Shown here: piece after piece, positions 29,403-42,367 of the stretch | How the letters are laid out: each line of letters begins with the position of its first letter | Numbering within the stretch: position 1 is the first letter of the stretch | NCBI GenBank assembly: GCA_963573385.1 | Contig: CAUYLG010017864.1 | Location: forward strand, 62,001 to 126,000 | Direction of reading: 5' to 3' | Source of the DNA: Cacajao melanocephalus | Lineage: Eukaryota; Chordata; Mammalia; Primates; Pitheciidae | Length of the DNA stretch: 64,000 bases | Notes under the pieces: generated by a model | Database searches by the model: none | The model's input: only the letters and a program-made list of their open reading frames with translations | Told to the model about the DNA's origin: nothing | Made by a program: the position numbers and the translations under genes

Positions 29403-30810
29403 AAAGGTGACATTCAAAATTAGTGAAGGAAAGATAAATTATTCGCTAAGTGATGAAATCATCTAATAGCTATCTGAAAAAAATCAAGTAAGATTCAGAC
29501 TATACACCAAAATAAATTCTAGGTAAATTACAGTCTACTGTGTTAGAAGGTAAATCATTACTGGACTTTGTTAAATAATCTGAAGAACATATTAATAAAT
29601 ATTTGGAAGATTTAGAAGAACTTTGTATAGCAGAAATCATAAAGAAAAAAATTGAAATACTAACTAATGAAAAGTTACATTTTCTGAATATTAAAAAACC
29701 ATCATAAAATTATAAAAGAAATAGCACTGGAAAAGTATTTGCATATGAAGACTTCACGTCTTAATTTACATAGGAATCTTACAAGAAAGCATGAAACAAC
29801 ACCCCAATCACAAATGTGCAGAAGACATTAGCTCAAAATTGATTCAAATAAGATAAAAATACCAACAATTAATACACATATGAAAATATAGAACCTCACT
29901 GGTGACAAAAGACATTCGAATTAAAATGAGATCTTCATCATTTTTGCCTATCATATTGGCAAAGGTTTTTTTTCATTATCATGTCAAGCATTTGGGAGAG
30001 TTTGGAAAAATGTGCTATTCGTAAGCTCCTGCTAGAACCAGAAAACAGAAAACAGAAATTCACAGAAAACCAAATATCAAACAGAAAAGAAAACCTTTGG
30101 GTCATAATATTATTTTACAGAATGTACCCTAAAGTAATATCTTTAAGAGGAACACAAAGATTTATCTATAACTATACTTATTGTAGCATTATGTTTAAGA
30201 AGTTTAAAAGGAATTAACCTAAATGTTTGTTAAACAGCTATGATAGCAGAGCTGTTCAGTGTTGTTACAGAGCAAATATTGTTACAGGAAAGTGCTCCCT
30301 GCCATAGTGGACGGTGTAACAAGCAAAACAAGCAAGTCATTAAATAATACAAGCACCTTCACATGAAAATGGAAGTTGGTAATGGGGTAATGGCAGCACA
30401 GAATTTTTTTGGTGGGGTCTGTTCTAAAGTTCCTAAAGTTTTCTGTGAATTACACGTGTTATGTTTATAATCAAAAATTGATATTTTTTTATAGATACTA
30501 GAGGCAGGGAAGGGTAGGTAGGTAGGAGGGGGGATAAAAAGAGGTATAGGTATGAACATACTGTTAGACTCTATTATCTGACAGCAGAGAAGAGCGACTG
30601 CAGTGAACAACAATGCATTGTATCTTTTAAGGTAGTCAGAACAGAGGACTTGAATTATTCTAAACACATAGAAATGATAAATACTCAAAGTGAGGGACAC
30701 CTCAAATATTCTGACTTGATCATTACACATTCTGTATATGTAACAAAATGTCTCATGTACCCCATAAATATGTAAAATATTGTGTATCAATAAAAATGAT
30801 TATTTTTATT
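29403..30810 (+). mobile_element. Old L1 (L1M-type), ORF2 end and 3' UTR
   Basis: Degraded ORF2 3' coding runs through 29400-30240. The 3' UTR then shows TTGATCATTACACATTCTGTATATG and CATGTACCCCATAAATATGTA and an A-rich end. The Alu at 29071 lies at its left edge. Confidence 0.8.
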
Positions 30811-31859
30811 AAGAAAAAACCTCTTATTTAAATATCACTAGCCAAGAAATGTGCTGCTCCCAATATTTCAATTCATAATACATTACTTCCTAGTCACTTT
30901 ACAAAATTGATACATATACCTAACAAAGATAGAGTGCTAATAAAAAAATCATATTGCATTAATAAACTTTTTTGAACAAATCCCATTAATAAAACTGACA
31001 AAATTTCCATCTCCATAATGGCATACATGGACACTATTTTGTATAACCCTACAGGAGCCCCCTAAGGTGGGAGAATGGACAAATTGAGGCTCAAGGTATC
31101 TAAGTGACTCAAGGTATCTAAGGGAGGAAGTAATAACTGCCATACCTGAGGACTAATGGCTTCACTACACACTTTGGCCTTCATGCAAGATTAAGATGAA
31201 GGAAGGATGGACCTGAGTGAGTCCCATCAACTTCATGGTTCCCAAGTACTATGACCCAGGTACTAGAGGCCTGAGAGCCCATTCCAGTCTCTGCATAGCC
31301 TCCAGCCCCTGGCATTGCATATGCAGCTCCCTGAAGGGGTCTCCTGGACTCTCTGCCTCTGTTCCCCAGCTGTAGAAAGTGGAGCTCAGATCCGCTCCTT
31401 CATCTTACGGAAGGGTGGACCAGCTGAACAGCATCCAGAGAGAGCCCAGAATGGGTTAAGGCTGAGCATGGTTAGACACAAAGCCTGGTGTAGGAGTCAA
31501 CTCAAGCACGAGGTCGTAGCTCAGCCAGAACTGCCAAATTGGTCACTGGTGTCTCATCACCTGAAGCCCTTCCCCCTAATATTATGCCGAGGACCAGCAA
31601 GGGAACCTGAAAACACAACTCATTTTCAGAATCGTACTCAGTGAAGTTTCTTCTCTTACTGATATCTCATTACAGAATGATCTGTATGGCATATCAGAAT
31701 CTATGCAGAATATAGGGGTTTTTTTGTTAGCATCTATCTTTTTTAGGTGCTTATGTCAATTTTGTAGAGTGACTGGGAAGTAATGTGACATAAAATATTG
31801 GGAGCAGAATGTTTCTTGGTTGTGATATTCAAACAAGAGAGGTTGCGATTCTTTTTCTT

Positions 31860-32010
31860 ACATAAAAACTATTTTATAATATTTTATACTATTATTTTAT
31901 AATAATATTTTACACATTAATGGAGTACATGTGACATTCTGTTACATACATAGAATGTGTAATGATCAAGTCAGTATTTGAGGCATTCATAACTTTGAGT
32001 ATCCTTCCTT
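31860..32010 (-). mobile_element. L1M 3' UTR fragment (minus)
   Basis: TTAATGGAGTACATGTGACATTCTG...GTGTAATGATCAAGTCAG is the reverse complement of the L1M 3' end seen near 30720. Confidence 0.75.
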
Positions 32011-32344
32011 TTGACAGAAAATAAAGCAAATTCATAATACAGATCTGTTTTTGTCCCATCTATTCACATGACATAGATACCCAGCCTAAGCCATAGGCCT
32101 TAATCAGACTTCCCAGGTGACTCAGAGCCATTCCACACTTTATCCACCTGGTCAGCAATGCCTCATGTCCTCCGACGGCCCAGTGCCCATGTCCCCTTCC
32201 TGAAGTCAACGTCATCCTTTCTGCTTCTCCACAGGCCAAGCAGATTTCACTGCAGCTCTCACTAGTGTCCCTGAGGCACACAGTCACTACCCAACCCCCA
32301 CCCTGTGTTGTGGCACTCCCTGATGGTACTATGATCAGCTGTCT

Positions 32345-32460
32345 GCTCATCTCTCTTCTCCACTATGCTCTGAGTCCCTGGAAAGCAAAGAACCACATCT
32401 AATTTCTACAGCGCCTGGCACAGAGACTGGCACATGGTCAGTGTAACACTTCATTGAGTC
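32345..32460 (+). mobile_element. L2 LINE 3' fragment
   Basis: CTCTGAGTCCCTGGAAAGC...CAGCGCCTGGCACAGAGACTGGCACATGGTCAG follows the L2 tail. Confidence 0.65.
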
Positions 32461-33399
32461 AGTTAATCCCTTTGGTATTAGCTCAAGAGTCCCTATGAAA
32501 AAGCCAGAGGATAGGAACTCATAGCCAATGACAGGGAAGAAATGAAAATTACAGACATGCCTGCTGCAAAATAGAGGACATAACTGTAAAGAATGAATGA
32601 ACGAATGAACGAACAAATGCATAGCTACATACTCTCTCTGGTCTCAGAATGACCAAAAACACAAGGAAAGTGTTCACCAGGGAAGTAAGTGACACAATTT
32701 GATGATGGAAACAAAGTGCCAAAACTGGAGGTGGGGGACCTGGGTAGGTTATCCAGAAATTTATCTTCAGTTGTGAAACAAATTCTATTACAGGAAGCTT
32801 GATTATTTTGATTATTGAAGTACCACATGAACCAACTTCAGAAGAGGCAGTGCCTGGTGGTGCCATGTTTTATTTGTTGAATGAGTTAAGTGGTGGCCAC
32901 ACAACAGCCAAATAATCAACCAGATACAGAAGAGTGTTGCAATGGTGTTATTAAAACCTCCATATTTCACAAATGGGGAGTTGAAACCCAGAGGAAAGAA
33001 GAGACGTACTTCCAGAAATATTCTGTTACCTGGGTCCAGAACTCAAGTCTCCCAGCTCTCAACTCATTGGGAGAAGAAATTTCTTCCTCAGAGTAAAGCA
33101 AATGGCAAATTAGAGAAAGAATAGAAACCACAGAGGACTTGTTTGTGAGGAAACATATACTTTTGGGATATAAGATGATTTAAGAGCTTTTCTTCTTCTT
33201 CCAAGAAGAATTGTTCATGTCAGTTTTTTGGCCCACCTGCAAATACCTGGATTATCACAATTCAAGAATTAGTGAAGAAAATACCAAATCATACCTGAGG
33301 TGTTGTTAGAACAGTTGCTCCGCAGAGGTGGTTGACTTCATTCATGTTTTTATAATCACATGGAAAAGGCATACATGTCTCCATCTTAAAAGCAAAGCT

Positions 33400-33597
33400 G
33401 GAGGGCTCAGACCCAATACCAATTCCAGCTTCATCATGAAGGATGGGAAGTTTGGGGAAGTTACTTTACTTACCCCCCACAAATCTAGCTTCCTTAACTT
33501 TAAAACAAAAACAATAATATCTGCCCCATATAGATTATTTCTGATGATTAAATCGGCCATTGTGCAGAGGCCTGGCACATGAAAGGTACTTGATTAA
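33400..33597 (+). mobile_element. MIR SINE
   Basis: GGGGAAGTTACTTTACTTACC, CCTTAACTTTAAAACAAAAAC, GATGATTAAATCGGCC and CAGAGGCCTGGCACATGAAAGG occur in MIR order. Confidence 0.7.
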
Positions 33598-34559
33598 AAA
33601 TTAGTTCTCCCCTTCCATTTTCTTTCTCTGCAAATTATTCAGAATGTGTAATCAGAGCATGAGGAAACTACCACCACCTGGTGTACGGGTCTCAAAACTG
33701 CATAAGCAGCAGCAAAGGTGAAAACACAACTTCCATTGAGGAAACTGCAAAACGAAACTTCACAAGTGACTGAATGCATCATACATAAAATGCATCAATT
33801 ATTATGGGATAGAGGCCATTGACCATTTCAGGATGATGGGGAGAATTGACCAAGGCAAACTTCCTGGAATAGGTACACCTTATTTTGAAATGTAAGTGGA
33901 GGAAAAAGGATGTAGACTGATTGGAAAGAAGGAAGAACAGTTTTCTGCACAGTTGGAAAAACATCTTGGAAGCAAAAGAGGAAGGTCTTGGCGGCAAATA
34001 ATGTCAACTGGAACCTTTAGCCCAGCCATGCCTATTAAGCCTCTAGGCCCTTTGATCACAGAAGAACAAGAACTGGGTGTAAGTCACCTCACTAGGAGGC
34101 TGCAAAAGCCAGCAAGTAGTATTTGAAGCACAACATCTCTAACTTGTGGATGTTTACGGAAACATAGTATTTTTGTTCAGGACTTGCTTTAATGGACAGA
34201 AGGTATTGGGGCAGGTAAGACTATTCTAACAAAAAGCAGTCCCTCCCTGTAGAACCCTAGAAAGGGTAGAAATGTGTTTCTCCTCAGGCATATGGGTAAT
34301 ATACGTCTTTTCTATGTGATTATAAAAGACAGCAGTCCTGTCTGACCCATCTTGGTGTTCCTGACAATACTTAACTCAGTGCGCAGTACCTGGAAGAAGC
34401 TCCATATGTGGCTAAGTTGAGTTTCTCACCTGGTAGGGATCAGAAGCTGTATTATGAAGCAAAGTTTCTAACCCTGCTTTCTACTCTGCATCCTTACTCT
34501 ACATTCTGGGATGTGCTGGCCCTCTCTTTCTTTCAGATCTTTAAAGGTGTTTCTTTTTC

Positions 34560-34812
34560 TGCCTGAAAAATATTCCAGAGGTCCCAGTTGAGACATGGCA
34601 TCTTCCAAAAAGTCTTCTCTGACTTCCTGTAACACTCAATAATTATCTTACAGTCCTAGTATGTATTGCCACATATCATGACTTGTTATCCTCAGCTTTG
34701 TATCTAGGTTTGACTCTAAGTTCCATGAAAGCAGAGACAATCATTCTCTTGTTGCTTGCTATTTCCCAGGAACCTAGTATAGCGCCTAGCACATTAAAGG
34801 TCCGTAACAATT
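34560..34812 (+). mobile_element. L2 LINE 3' end
   Basis: CCAAAAAGTCTTCTCTGACTTCC...AAGTTCCATGAAAGCAGAGAC...ATAGCGCCTAGCACATTAAAGG is a well-kept L2 3' end. Confidence 0.85.
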
Positions 34813-37800
34813 TAAGTTATAGTTAGCAGGATGTCCAAAAAACCCTCATCTTAGTAGCCTACAAATGAAGGTAACTCAGGAGAGGAGGGGGCTCCCCTAG
34901 CAGTGCCCATCTCAGCTCCCTGAAGCTTGCCTCTGACACTTCTTTGGTCCAGATCAGTGCTGTTGTTGAGTCTAGCACCATTTTGGCAGGGCTGACTTTG
35001 GCCACAGTATCCCCATCTCCCCTAGGCTTCTGGGGATCCAACTTCCCCACACCTTATGCCACACTCTGAGCACGTTTCCATATGTTGAAGAACCTGGGCA
35101 ACTGAACTGGGTGTGGTGCCTCAAACACAAGGCCATGCACAATTGTTTTCCAGGGAGAGCTCATCTTGATTCTCTAACTCCAACAAAAAGAAGAGAAAAT
35201 CATGAAGGAATTAGGCAGGAAAGATGAACCCTCATGGGACTCAGAGCCCAGAGCCCTGGACAGTCACAGTGGGCACTTCCATATGTTCCAGGTGACATCA
35301 GGTTAAAAGAGACATCCAGGAAAGCCCCAGAGTGGGAAAGAAGTCACACAGGCAGCTTTCAGAGGAAAGGAAGGATTAAAGCAAGACAAGATGAATACCC
35401 CACAATGGAGGGCCAGGCAGCACCAGCCAACTATTTGTGCATAGCCCCAGGCATTTATAGCCCCAGCTGCCTGCCAGAGTAACTACCTTCTCCCTCACAG
35501 CAGCTTCTTCTTCCTCCTCCTATCAGCAACATGAAGAAAAGAAATGTATCTCCCTAAATCTGGAGGATGCACGATGGTGCCTTCCAGAGGGGAGAGTCTA
35601 TTTTGAGGTGCATGGGAGATGTCACAGGCATGTGGCAACTTCCAGCAGCAGACTTCAAAATCAACCTTGTTTCTGCAGTAATATTTTTTCCTCCTCCTTA
35701 AATTCAGCTCAGTTATTTAATAATGTGAACTCACTCATTATGCGTTTTTCCCCACAGGGCATACCTTTCCTGTAGCTAAGCATGACCTCGGTGGCCCATT
35801 TCTCCCAAGAAACCTCCCACACTGCTAGATCACTTGTATTTTGCAGGCACTGATGATATTAGGCAGTTCTGCTACTTACTACACCCAGACATCTATACAT
35901 GGTGGTGGAACTGTTGTGATAAGTGCGTTTGGCAAGAGCTGGCTGCCATAACAGAGTCTGGTCCTTTTGAGTTCTTCACCCCTGTAGTCCCATCCCTTAC
36001 AACAATCCCTCAATTCTAGATTTTGCCTTCCAAAGTGGACCATGGCCTTGGCTGGGTTCTGCCCCATAGACTTCTTATGACATAATTATTCTTGCCCTCT
36101 GACCATGAGTCTAGCCAAGCCCGACCCTCACTCTATTGATTCACCCTGAGTCATTTGTCAACAGAGTGGCTGATTCTCCATGTCTAGGTAAGCAGGGGAG
36201 GTATTTCATCAAGACATTTGACACCTTCCTTTGAAAGGTGAACAACAGAACATATGAATGCCTCTGATTAACATCTAAAGGCAGCCTGGCCCCCTGAAAT
36301 CGCCCCTCCAAGGAGTAGCTCTGAAGTAAATCCACTGTAGGAACCTCTACCATTTCAACTCATTCATCAGCAATTCCATCTGCTTTAATTTGGGGCACTC
36401 CATGTGTCTGTGGTTCCGTCATGTCTGCCTGGGGTTGCTCCCTCAAGGGTTTCTGGTCTCCATGAACGGCCTAATCCAGGCTGTCATCTTTCCCCATGAT
36501 ATAGCTGGGGCAGCTGTTACTTCTTCCTCGATAGTAGAGGAGTGGTTGCCAGAAAGCCTGAGGGGCCCACCATCTAATTTCCATGCTTGGAGCTAAATAT
36601 GTGTGTGCATGATCTTTCCTTGAAAACATAGGAGGGGACTCAGTCCCTCTACCTTTTACACTAAATTGATTTGATGTCTTCTTAAGGAGTGGTGAGCTCA
36701 GTCCGGCTTCTATTCAACTTCAAAGGCCCTCAGTCTCATTAACCTAATTGCCTGACTTTGAGTAACTTGCTTAAATTATCAATTAATGGTTGGCCATTTC
36801 TGTCCAAACAAAACATTTTAAAGCATTCCCACTGAAAAGAAATTGCTTTCAACCATGACAAATGAGTGTCTCCCTGTAGAGAATTATTACAATAACTATA
36901 GTAGGTATGCTTCTAAGCCCTGAGAAATGTGTGAAAGAAAGGTACAAGTGGCAAATGTATATAGATTACAAATGGTGGAATCCTTTTTCAGTGATGGAAT
37001 TTTGAAAAGTTTTCCATCCAACCAAGCTACACTAAAGTATAAAAGCAATTAAATGTCAGGCCTGTAGAACATTTGTCCTTTGGGGCAGGGGGTTGGGGAA
37101 ATCTCTCAGGAAAAAGAATACTGAAACTATCAGTAGCCCCTGTTGGCTATATTAAAGCTAATAAAATTACTAATGATACATTCCTCGTCAATGAGGGGTC
37201 CCTGCTGTGCTGCTTCTGTCGGCTTTAGTCACAGTGAACAAGGCAGGAAGATTGAATTATTGGCTGGATTCATTTTATTGGTTTGAGCTTTAGGAGGAGG
37301 GAGTTAGTTATATGGGAGATTCTTTTCATGTTTTGCTTTTTTGCTGTCAAGAAGCAGCTGGTTTTGTCTTTAGTTTCAAATGTCTGTTTAAAAAAATCAG
37401 GGCAATCATTAGAAGACAGGAATTTGGACATGGGCACTTCCCAAAACACCTGATGTCAATCCCAGCCGGGTTTGCCAGGAAGGGCCTCTCAAGTCTTAAC
37501 TGGGAGAGATTTGGGGTAGGAGGAGATAAAGGTTGACAGGTGGCCCTAGGAGAGGAAAGGAGGGGGTGCATGTTAGGAAGTGGCAGAGAGGAAGAAAAGG
37601 TGTGGACTCCGTGGACCAAAGCTTCAGGGCAGAGACCAGGCCTGCAGCCCTTGGGCTCACCCATACTACCAAGGTCAGATCTTTGTCCCTTGCTGATGCA
37701 AGCTCCCTTTTAAAATTTCTATATGGAGATGGTAGCTATGGCATGCAAGATATTACAATTCCACTTGCCTCAAGAACAGCATGGGCTTCCTGAAGACAAG

Positions 37801-38494
37801 ATATGCAGCATAATTTCCTGGGAATGGAACCTTCTGACTGAGAGAGAGCTGGTGCTGATTTCAGAGAGTAGTTTCCTGAAAGCCTGAGATCCTATTATTG
37901 CTCATTCCTTTTAGCATCAACCAAATAGCCTTTTTCCACCATAGACTGGGGTTAACAAAGAGACACCCAAACTCTGGACTGAAACTCAGCCTCCAATCTC
38001 TCCGACTGTCTCCGTCTAACTGGAAGGGGTCCATACCCAAGATGCTGTGAAAACTCTGGAGCACGTATCTGTATACCGAACAGCCAACTCGCACAGGATG
38101 CCCCTCTGAGAAACACTGCTCAGAGCCCAGGACTGTGATCATGCCCACAGCTCAACAATGGTCTGGTATTTATGCTCACCTGCACACTGGCTTGCCTTCA
38201 GATCCATTCTCTGCTGTTTTCTGCCCTGCGCCGTGCCCAAGGGGTTGACTTCAGTAGATCTCATCTTCTGCCTTAGCTGATGAGATGCACCGGCAAGAGA
38301 CTGGGGCAGGTGGTGGGGGGTGGCTGAGGAAAAAGAGGTTAGCATATTTCTTCCTCCTGCTCCCTCCCTAAGGTGATAAGGGACACCATTATGACAGTGG
38401 CTGTACCCTCTACCCACAGCCACAGCTAGGTGCCTTCTCTGTCTCAGCTCCAGCAACATTCCTCCCGGAAGGCTGAGTAATACCACCTGAAATA
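34813..38494. other. Transposon-poor intergenic DNA with candidate regulatory block
   Basis: No Alu, L1 or LTR over about 3.7 kb and no gene that I can support. 36680-36860 is AT-rich with clustered homeodomain cores (ATTAACCTAATTG and ATCAATTAATGG). This resembles developmental enhancers, but conservation cannot be tested here. Confidence 0.35.
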
Positions 38495-38935
38495 GCCAGC
38501 TCCTGATCTCCAGCACCTGTGAACGTTGCCTTATTTGGCAAAAGGGACTTGCAGATGTGATTTAGTTAAGGAGCTTGAGATGGGAGATTAGTCTAGGTTG
38601 TCTGGGTGGACACTAAATGCTACCACACGTGTGCTTATGAGAGGAAGACAGACGTAAACTGGATGCAGAAGAGGAGTCTATGTGACCAGAGAAGCAGAGG
38701 AGTGACATAAACACAAGCCAAGGAATGCCAGCAGCAATTAGAGGCTGAAAGAGGAAAAGAACAGCCTCCACCTGGAGCCTCCAGAAGGAACCAGCCTGGC
38801 CAGCACCTTGACTTGAACCCGCAGAAACTCACATAGGACTTCTGGTCTCCCAAACTATAAGAGAAATATCTCTGTTGTTTTAAGTTACTAAGTCTGTGTT
38901 AATTTGTGACAGCAGCCTAGGAAACTAACAAACCT
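38495..38935 (+). mobile_element. LTR-like element (MLT1/MaLR-like)
   Basis: CACCTGTGAACGTTGCCTTATTTGG, AGATGTGATTTAGTTAAGGAGC, GCTTATGAGAGGAAGACAGA and TTTAAGTTACTAAGTCTGTG are the ordered blocks of a common old mammalian LTR-type repeat. Family placement is from memory. Confidence 0.6.
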
Positions 38936-39670
38936 CTAGCCTGCTGTTGCTCATGGCAATATCTCTTATTGGTTCCCAGACCTCTGTAAATAGTCCATTA
39001 TGAAAAGGTCTATTCAAAAAATCCCTACTGAGTGTGTCTTCTGTTTTCTCTCCGTATCCTATCTGATATATTCTACTTTCCAAAAAGAATGTAAGATAGT
39101 ATATTTTTTTAATGAGATAAAATTTTGCTTAATGAGAAAATTCAGAAGAAAAATAAAATAAAGATAAAAGAAATATGAAGCCAAAATAATATTAGTATCC
39201 AAAATTCATGCCATACAGGCCTGAACACTTTTCAAGAATTAGCCTATAGCGTCCGCTCTAAGTTCCCCAGCAGCCGACACGAAGAGAAAAATAAGCGTGA
39301 TCCATTATAGCTATTTCCTAAACTAGCTTGATAATAGGAATCACCTGACTACCTTGCCAGACATCGAAATATCCAGTCATCACCTCATCCAAGACCTGTC
39401 AAATCATAACCTACTAGGGAAGCAGTAAGACTCTGGATTCTAACAAACATCCAGGATGAATCAGACAAGTCACACATTCTGTAAGACAGGAACACAGCAC
39501 GGGGTGTGTTCACAAGGGGAACAATGTTAATGATGTGAAAAAAAGCCATCATCTCAGGACTAGAAAGATGCCTCCAATTGTGTGCCCTTCCAGCTGTGGT
39601 CAAGCACTGTCTCCAGTGCCCATGCAGCACACGGCTTCATGATAAGGGGACAAAAGGTGAAAAATTTTTT

Positions 39671-39734
39671 AATTTTTCATTATTAAAAAATTTCACTTTT
39701 TAATAATGAAATTTCACTTTTAATAATGAAAAAT
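39671..39734. repeat. AT-rich inverted and tandem repeat
   Basis: The arm TTTTTCATTATTAAAA is matched by TTTTAATAATGAAAAA in inverted order. Between them a 20-base unit (AAATTTCACTTTTTAATAATG-like) is tandemly doubled. Confidence 0.85.
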
Positions 39735-39904
39735 AAAATTACGCCTTAACTGTGCTCTAAATGAAGATACATACTGTAGTGAACTCCTGCATTGCATCTT
39801 CAGTTTCCATTCCCCGTTCCCCTTTCCCGATAAACTCCCAATGTCCTTCCAGGGATTTCTGTGATCAGGAGTGAACAGACAACTGAGATTAAGGCAATTG
39901 AAGT

Positions 39905-39962
39905 GTTCTATTCCCCTGGCTGTGATGACTGCAGCAGTTCTATTCCCCTGGCTGTGATGACT
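39905..39962. repeat. Short tandem duplication, 26-base unit
   Basis: GTTCTATTCCCCTGGCTGTG followed by ATGACT occurs at 39905-39930 and again at 39937-39962 with no mismatch, 32 bases apart. Confidence 0.95.
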
Positions 39963-40814
39963 ACACCAATCCACTCAGGCCTTTTTCTAGATATTCCAGA
40001 TTTACAGTCAGCTTTTTATTCTAGATGGTAATCGTATGTACAGGAGTGAGGCATTGACACCAGGAGGGTGGCCAGGCTGAGAATAAAATAGATGCAGAGA
40101 GCATTGCAGGGGTAAGAACCCCACAAAAAACAGCGCCTCGATCCAACCATGCATGGAACTTACTCCACCACTTCATTTTTTTCAAACATGCAATGCAATA
40201 ATTTCCTTTATTGGGTCAGCCATCTTCAGTTGGGTTTTCTTTTACTTGCATCTGAAAGCATCATATGCAGTATACCTGTTGCATGTATCTAATAGTCTCC
40301 ATTGAAAATCCACCTATAGAAAAAATTTCAGAAAAATAAATCCTTGGAAAGGGATGAACTCTACCAAAAAGAAGCATTTAATGTTTTTTTAGTGACTACT
40401 GTTATTTAGGGGATTTATTTTTTCTCTCCTCCTGCTTGCCTTATGAAAAGAATTGCTAAGTGAGGAGCACGGATGACTTGTTCTGATTTTTGTCCTCCTG
40501 ATTACTCACCATCTCCAGGCCTTTCCATGCAACCAGACACTAATCTTGAGCTTATTTTTTAATCTGTTATTGTACCATCAACCTTTCAGGCATTTCCCAG
40601 AAAACATCATTTCAAAGACTCAGTGACCTAACTCACCAGCCATCATTGACTCTCTAGACCCAGAATCAGCAACCATTTGGGGAATCTAAGTGTGTATTCA
40701 CTGCTTAGTGAGGAGGAGCTGTTAGGATCCACAGTGGGGAAAGAAGAGGAATCAATGGAAATGGTATATTCGATGGAAACTGATTACACTTGGGGGATAT
40801 GTAATAAAACATCC

Positions 40815-40856
40815 CCAGTGTCCATCACCTCAGCTATTTTGAGTGATGGACACTGG
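40815..40856. repeat. Perfect 14-bp inverted repeat (hairpin)
   Basis: CCAGTGTCCATCAC at 40815-40828 pairs exactly with GTGATGGACACTGG at 40843-40856 across a 14-base spacer. Confidence 0.95.
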
Positions 40857-41179
40857 TTTCTTAGCTGGAATGGTTAATACTTAGTCCAATATTTCTGATC
40901 TAAAGCTTGGAGTCTGGTTCACATGAACATAAAAATATTCCTAATGGGGAGAGTTGTTAAATGGGTGAAGAGTTTTAGTTTTGCAAAATGAAAGAAGCTC
41001 TGGATGTTAGTTACACAACAATACAACCAATATTTAATAATGCTGCACCGTAAACTTAAAAATTATTTACATGGTACATTTTATGTTATTTATATATTAG
41101 GACTATATATATTCATATGTCGATATAGGTATTACTGAAAGGGGAGGGGAATTAAATTTTATTGTTGCCCAGTAAGGTT

Positions 41180-41560
41180 TACACCTTAGATAATAATAAT
41201 ATCTAACACATATAGTAGTTAGAATGTGCCAGTTACCATTTCTTTAGTGCTTTTCACTTAATTTACTCCTTGTAACAATCCTGAGGGAGGCATTTTAATT
41301 ATTATTACTCTTACATTTTCAATTTACTGATAAGGTAGCAGAGACACGGAGAGGTTTTTTGTTGTTGTTGTTGTTTTTGGTGACAGAGTCTCACTCTGTC
41401 ACCCAGGCTGGAGTGCAGTGACGCGATCTCAGCTCACTGCAACCTCCGCCTCATGGAGAGGTTTTGAAACTAGCCCAAAGTCATCTGGGCTGAGCTGAGA
41501 TACAAGCTTATTCAATTTTGCCCCGAAATTCATACTCTTCCCAAGCAGCTCTGCTGCCTC
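41180..41560 (-). mobile_element. MIR SINE split by a short Alu
   Basis: GAATGTGCCAGTTACCATTTCTTTAGTG...TTTACTGATAAGGTAGCAGAG precedes the Alu, and CTAGCCCAAAGTCATCTGGG follows it, matching MIR antisense. Confidence 0.65.
41359..41451 (-). mobile_element. Severely truncated Alu with target-site duplication
   Basis: Only about 75 bases of the right end plus a (GTT)n-modified tail remain. It is flanked by CACGGAGAGGTTTT (41345-41358) and CATGGAGAGGTTTT (41452-41465), with one mismatch, so it inserted already short. Confidence 0.9.
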
Positions 41561-41579
41561 CCTCTAGTTTATGATCAGG

Positions 41580-41760
41580 AACTATTACACCCATTTTACA
41601 GAAGGAGAAACTGAAGCTCAGAGTTTAAAAAATGGTCCGAGATTATGAAACTAGCAAGTACAGAGTCCAGACACACGTTTGGGAAGTATAGAGTCCAGAC
41701 AAATATTTAGCCTCTCTAGTTCCAATGCCTTACTTAGTCAAGGGTGCAATCTAGAGAATG
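41580..41760 (-). mobile_element. MIR SINE fragment
   Basis: CCCATTTTACAGAAGGAGAAACTGAAGCTCAGAG is a MIR antisense core. A short imperfect repeat of AGTACAGAGTCCAGACA follows. Confidence 0.7.
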
Positions 41761-41867
41761 TTCTAAGGCAAGAATCTCAAACAATCTTAAAAATTACTGA
41801 GGATGCTAAAGGTCATCTGTTTGCATGATTATATCTGTCTATACTTATGAAATGGATTAGTGCTGTT

Positions 41868-42050
41868 CAGTAGAAGTTTCTGTGTGAATAGAAGTATTCT
41901 GTATCTGCACTGTCCAACATGACAGCCACTAGCCACATGTGGCTCTTGAACAATTGAAATGTGGCTGATGTGGCTAAGGAAATAACATTTTCATTTTGTT
42001 TCGTATTAATTAACTTACATGTGAATAGCCAGATTAGATAGGCATAGCTA
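41868..42050. mobile_element. MER-type DNA transposon fossil
   Basis: CTGCACTGTCCAACATGACAGCCACTAGCCACATGTGGC is a widespread MER motif. The far end (GTGAATAGCCAGATTAG) is decayed. An Alu landed at its edge. Confidence 0.55.
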
Positions 42051-42067
42051 TAAAACCAAAACACATT

Positions 42068-42367
42068 CTGTTTTGAGACAGAGTCTCACTCTCCAGGCCC
42101 AGGCAGGAGTATTCTGTCATCATCTTGGCTCGCTGCAACCTCCTCCACCTCCAGTGTTCAAGTGATTCTCTTGCCTCAGCCTCCCAAGTAACTGAGATTA
42201 CAGGCACCTGCCACTGCACCTGGCTTTTTTTTTTTTTAAATATTTTTGGTAGAGATGGGGTTTTACTATGTTGGCCAGGGTGGTCTTGAACTCCTGACCT
42301 CAGGTGATCCGCCAGCCTCAGCCTCCCAAAGTGCTGGGATTACAGGCGTGAGCCACTATACTGGGCC
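42068..42367 (-). mobile_element. Full-length Alu with target-site duplication
   Basis: The antisense Alu begins TTTTGAGACAGAGTCTCACT-like and ends GAGCCACTATACTGGGCCC. It is flanked by a perfect 12-base CCAAAACACATT at 42056-42067 and 42368-42379. Confidence 0.95.
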
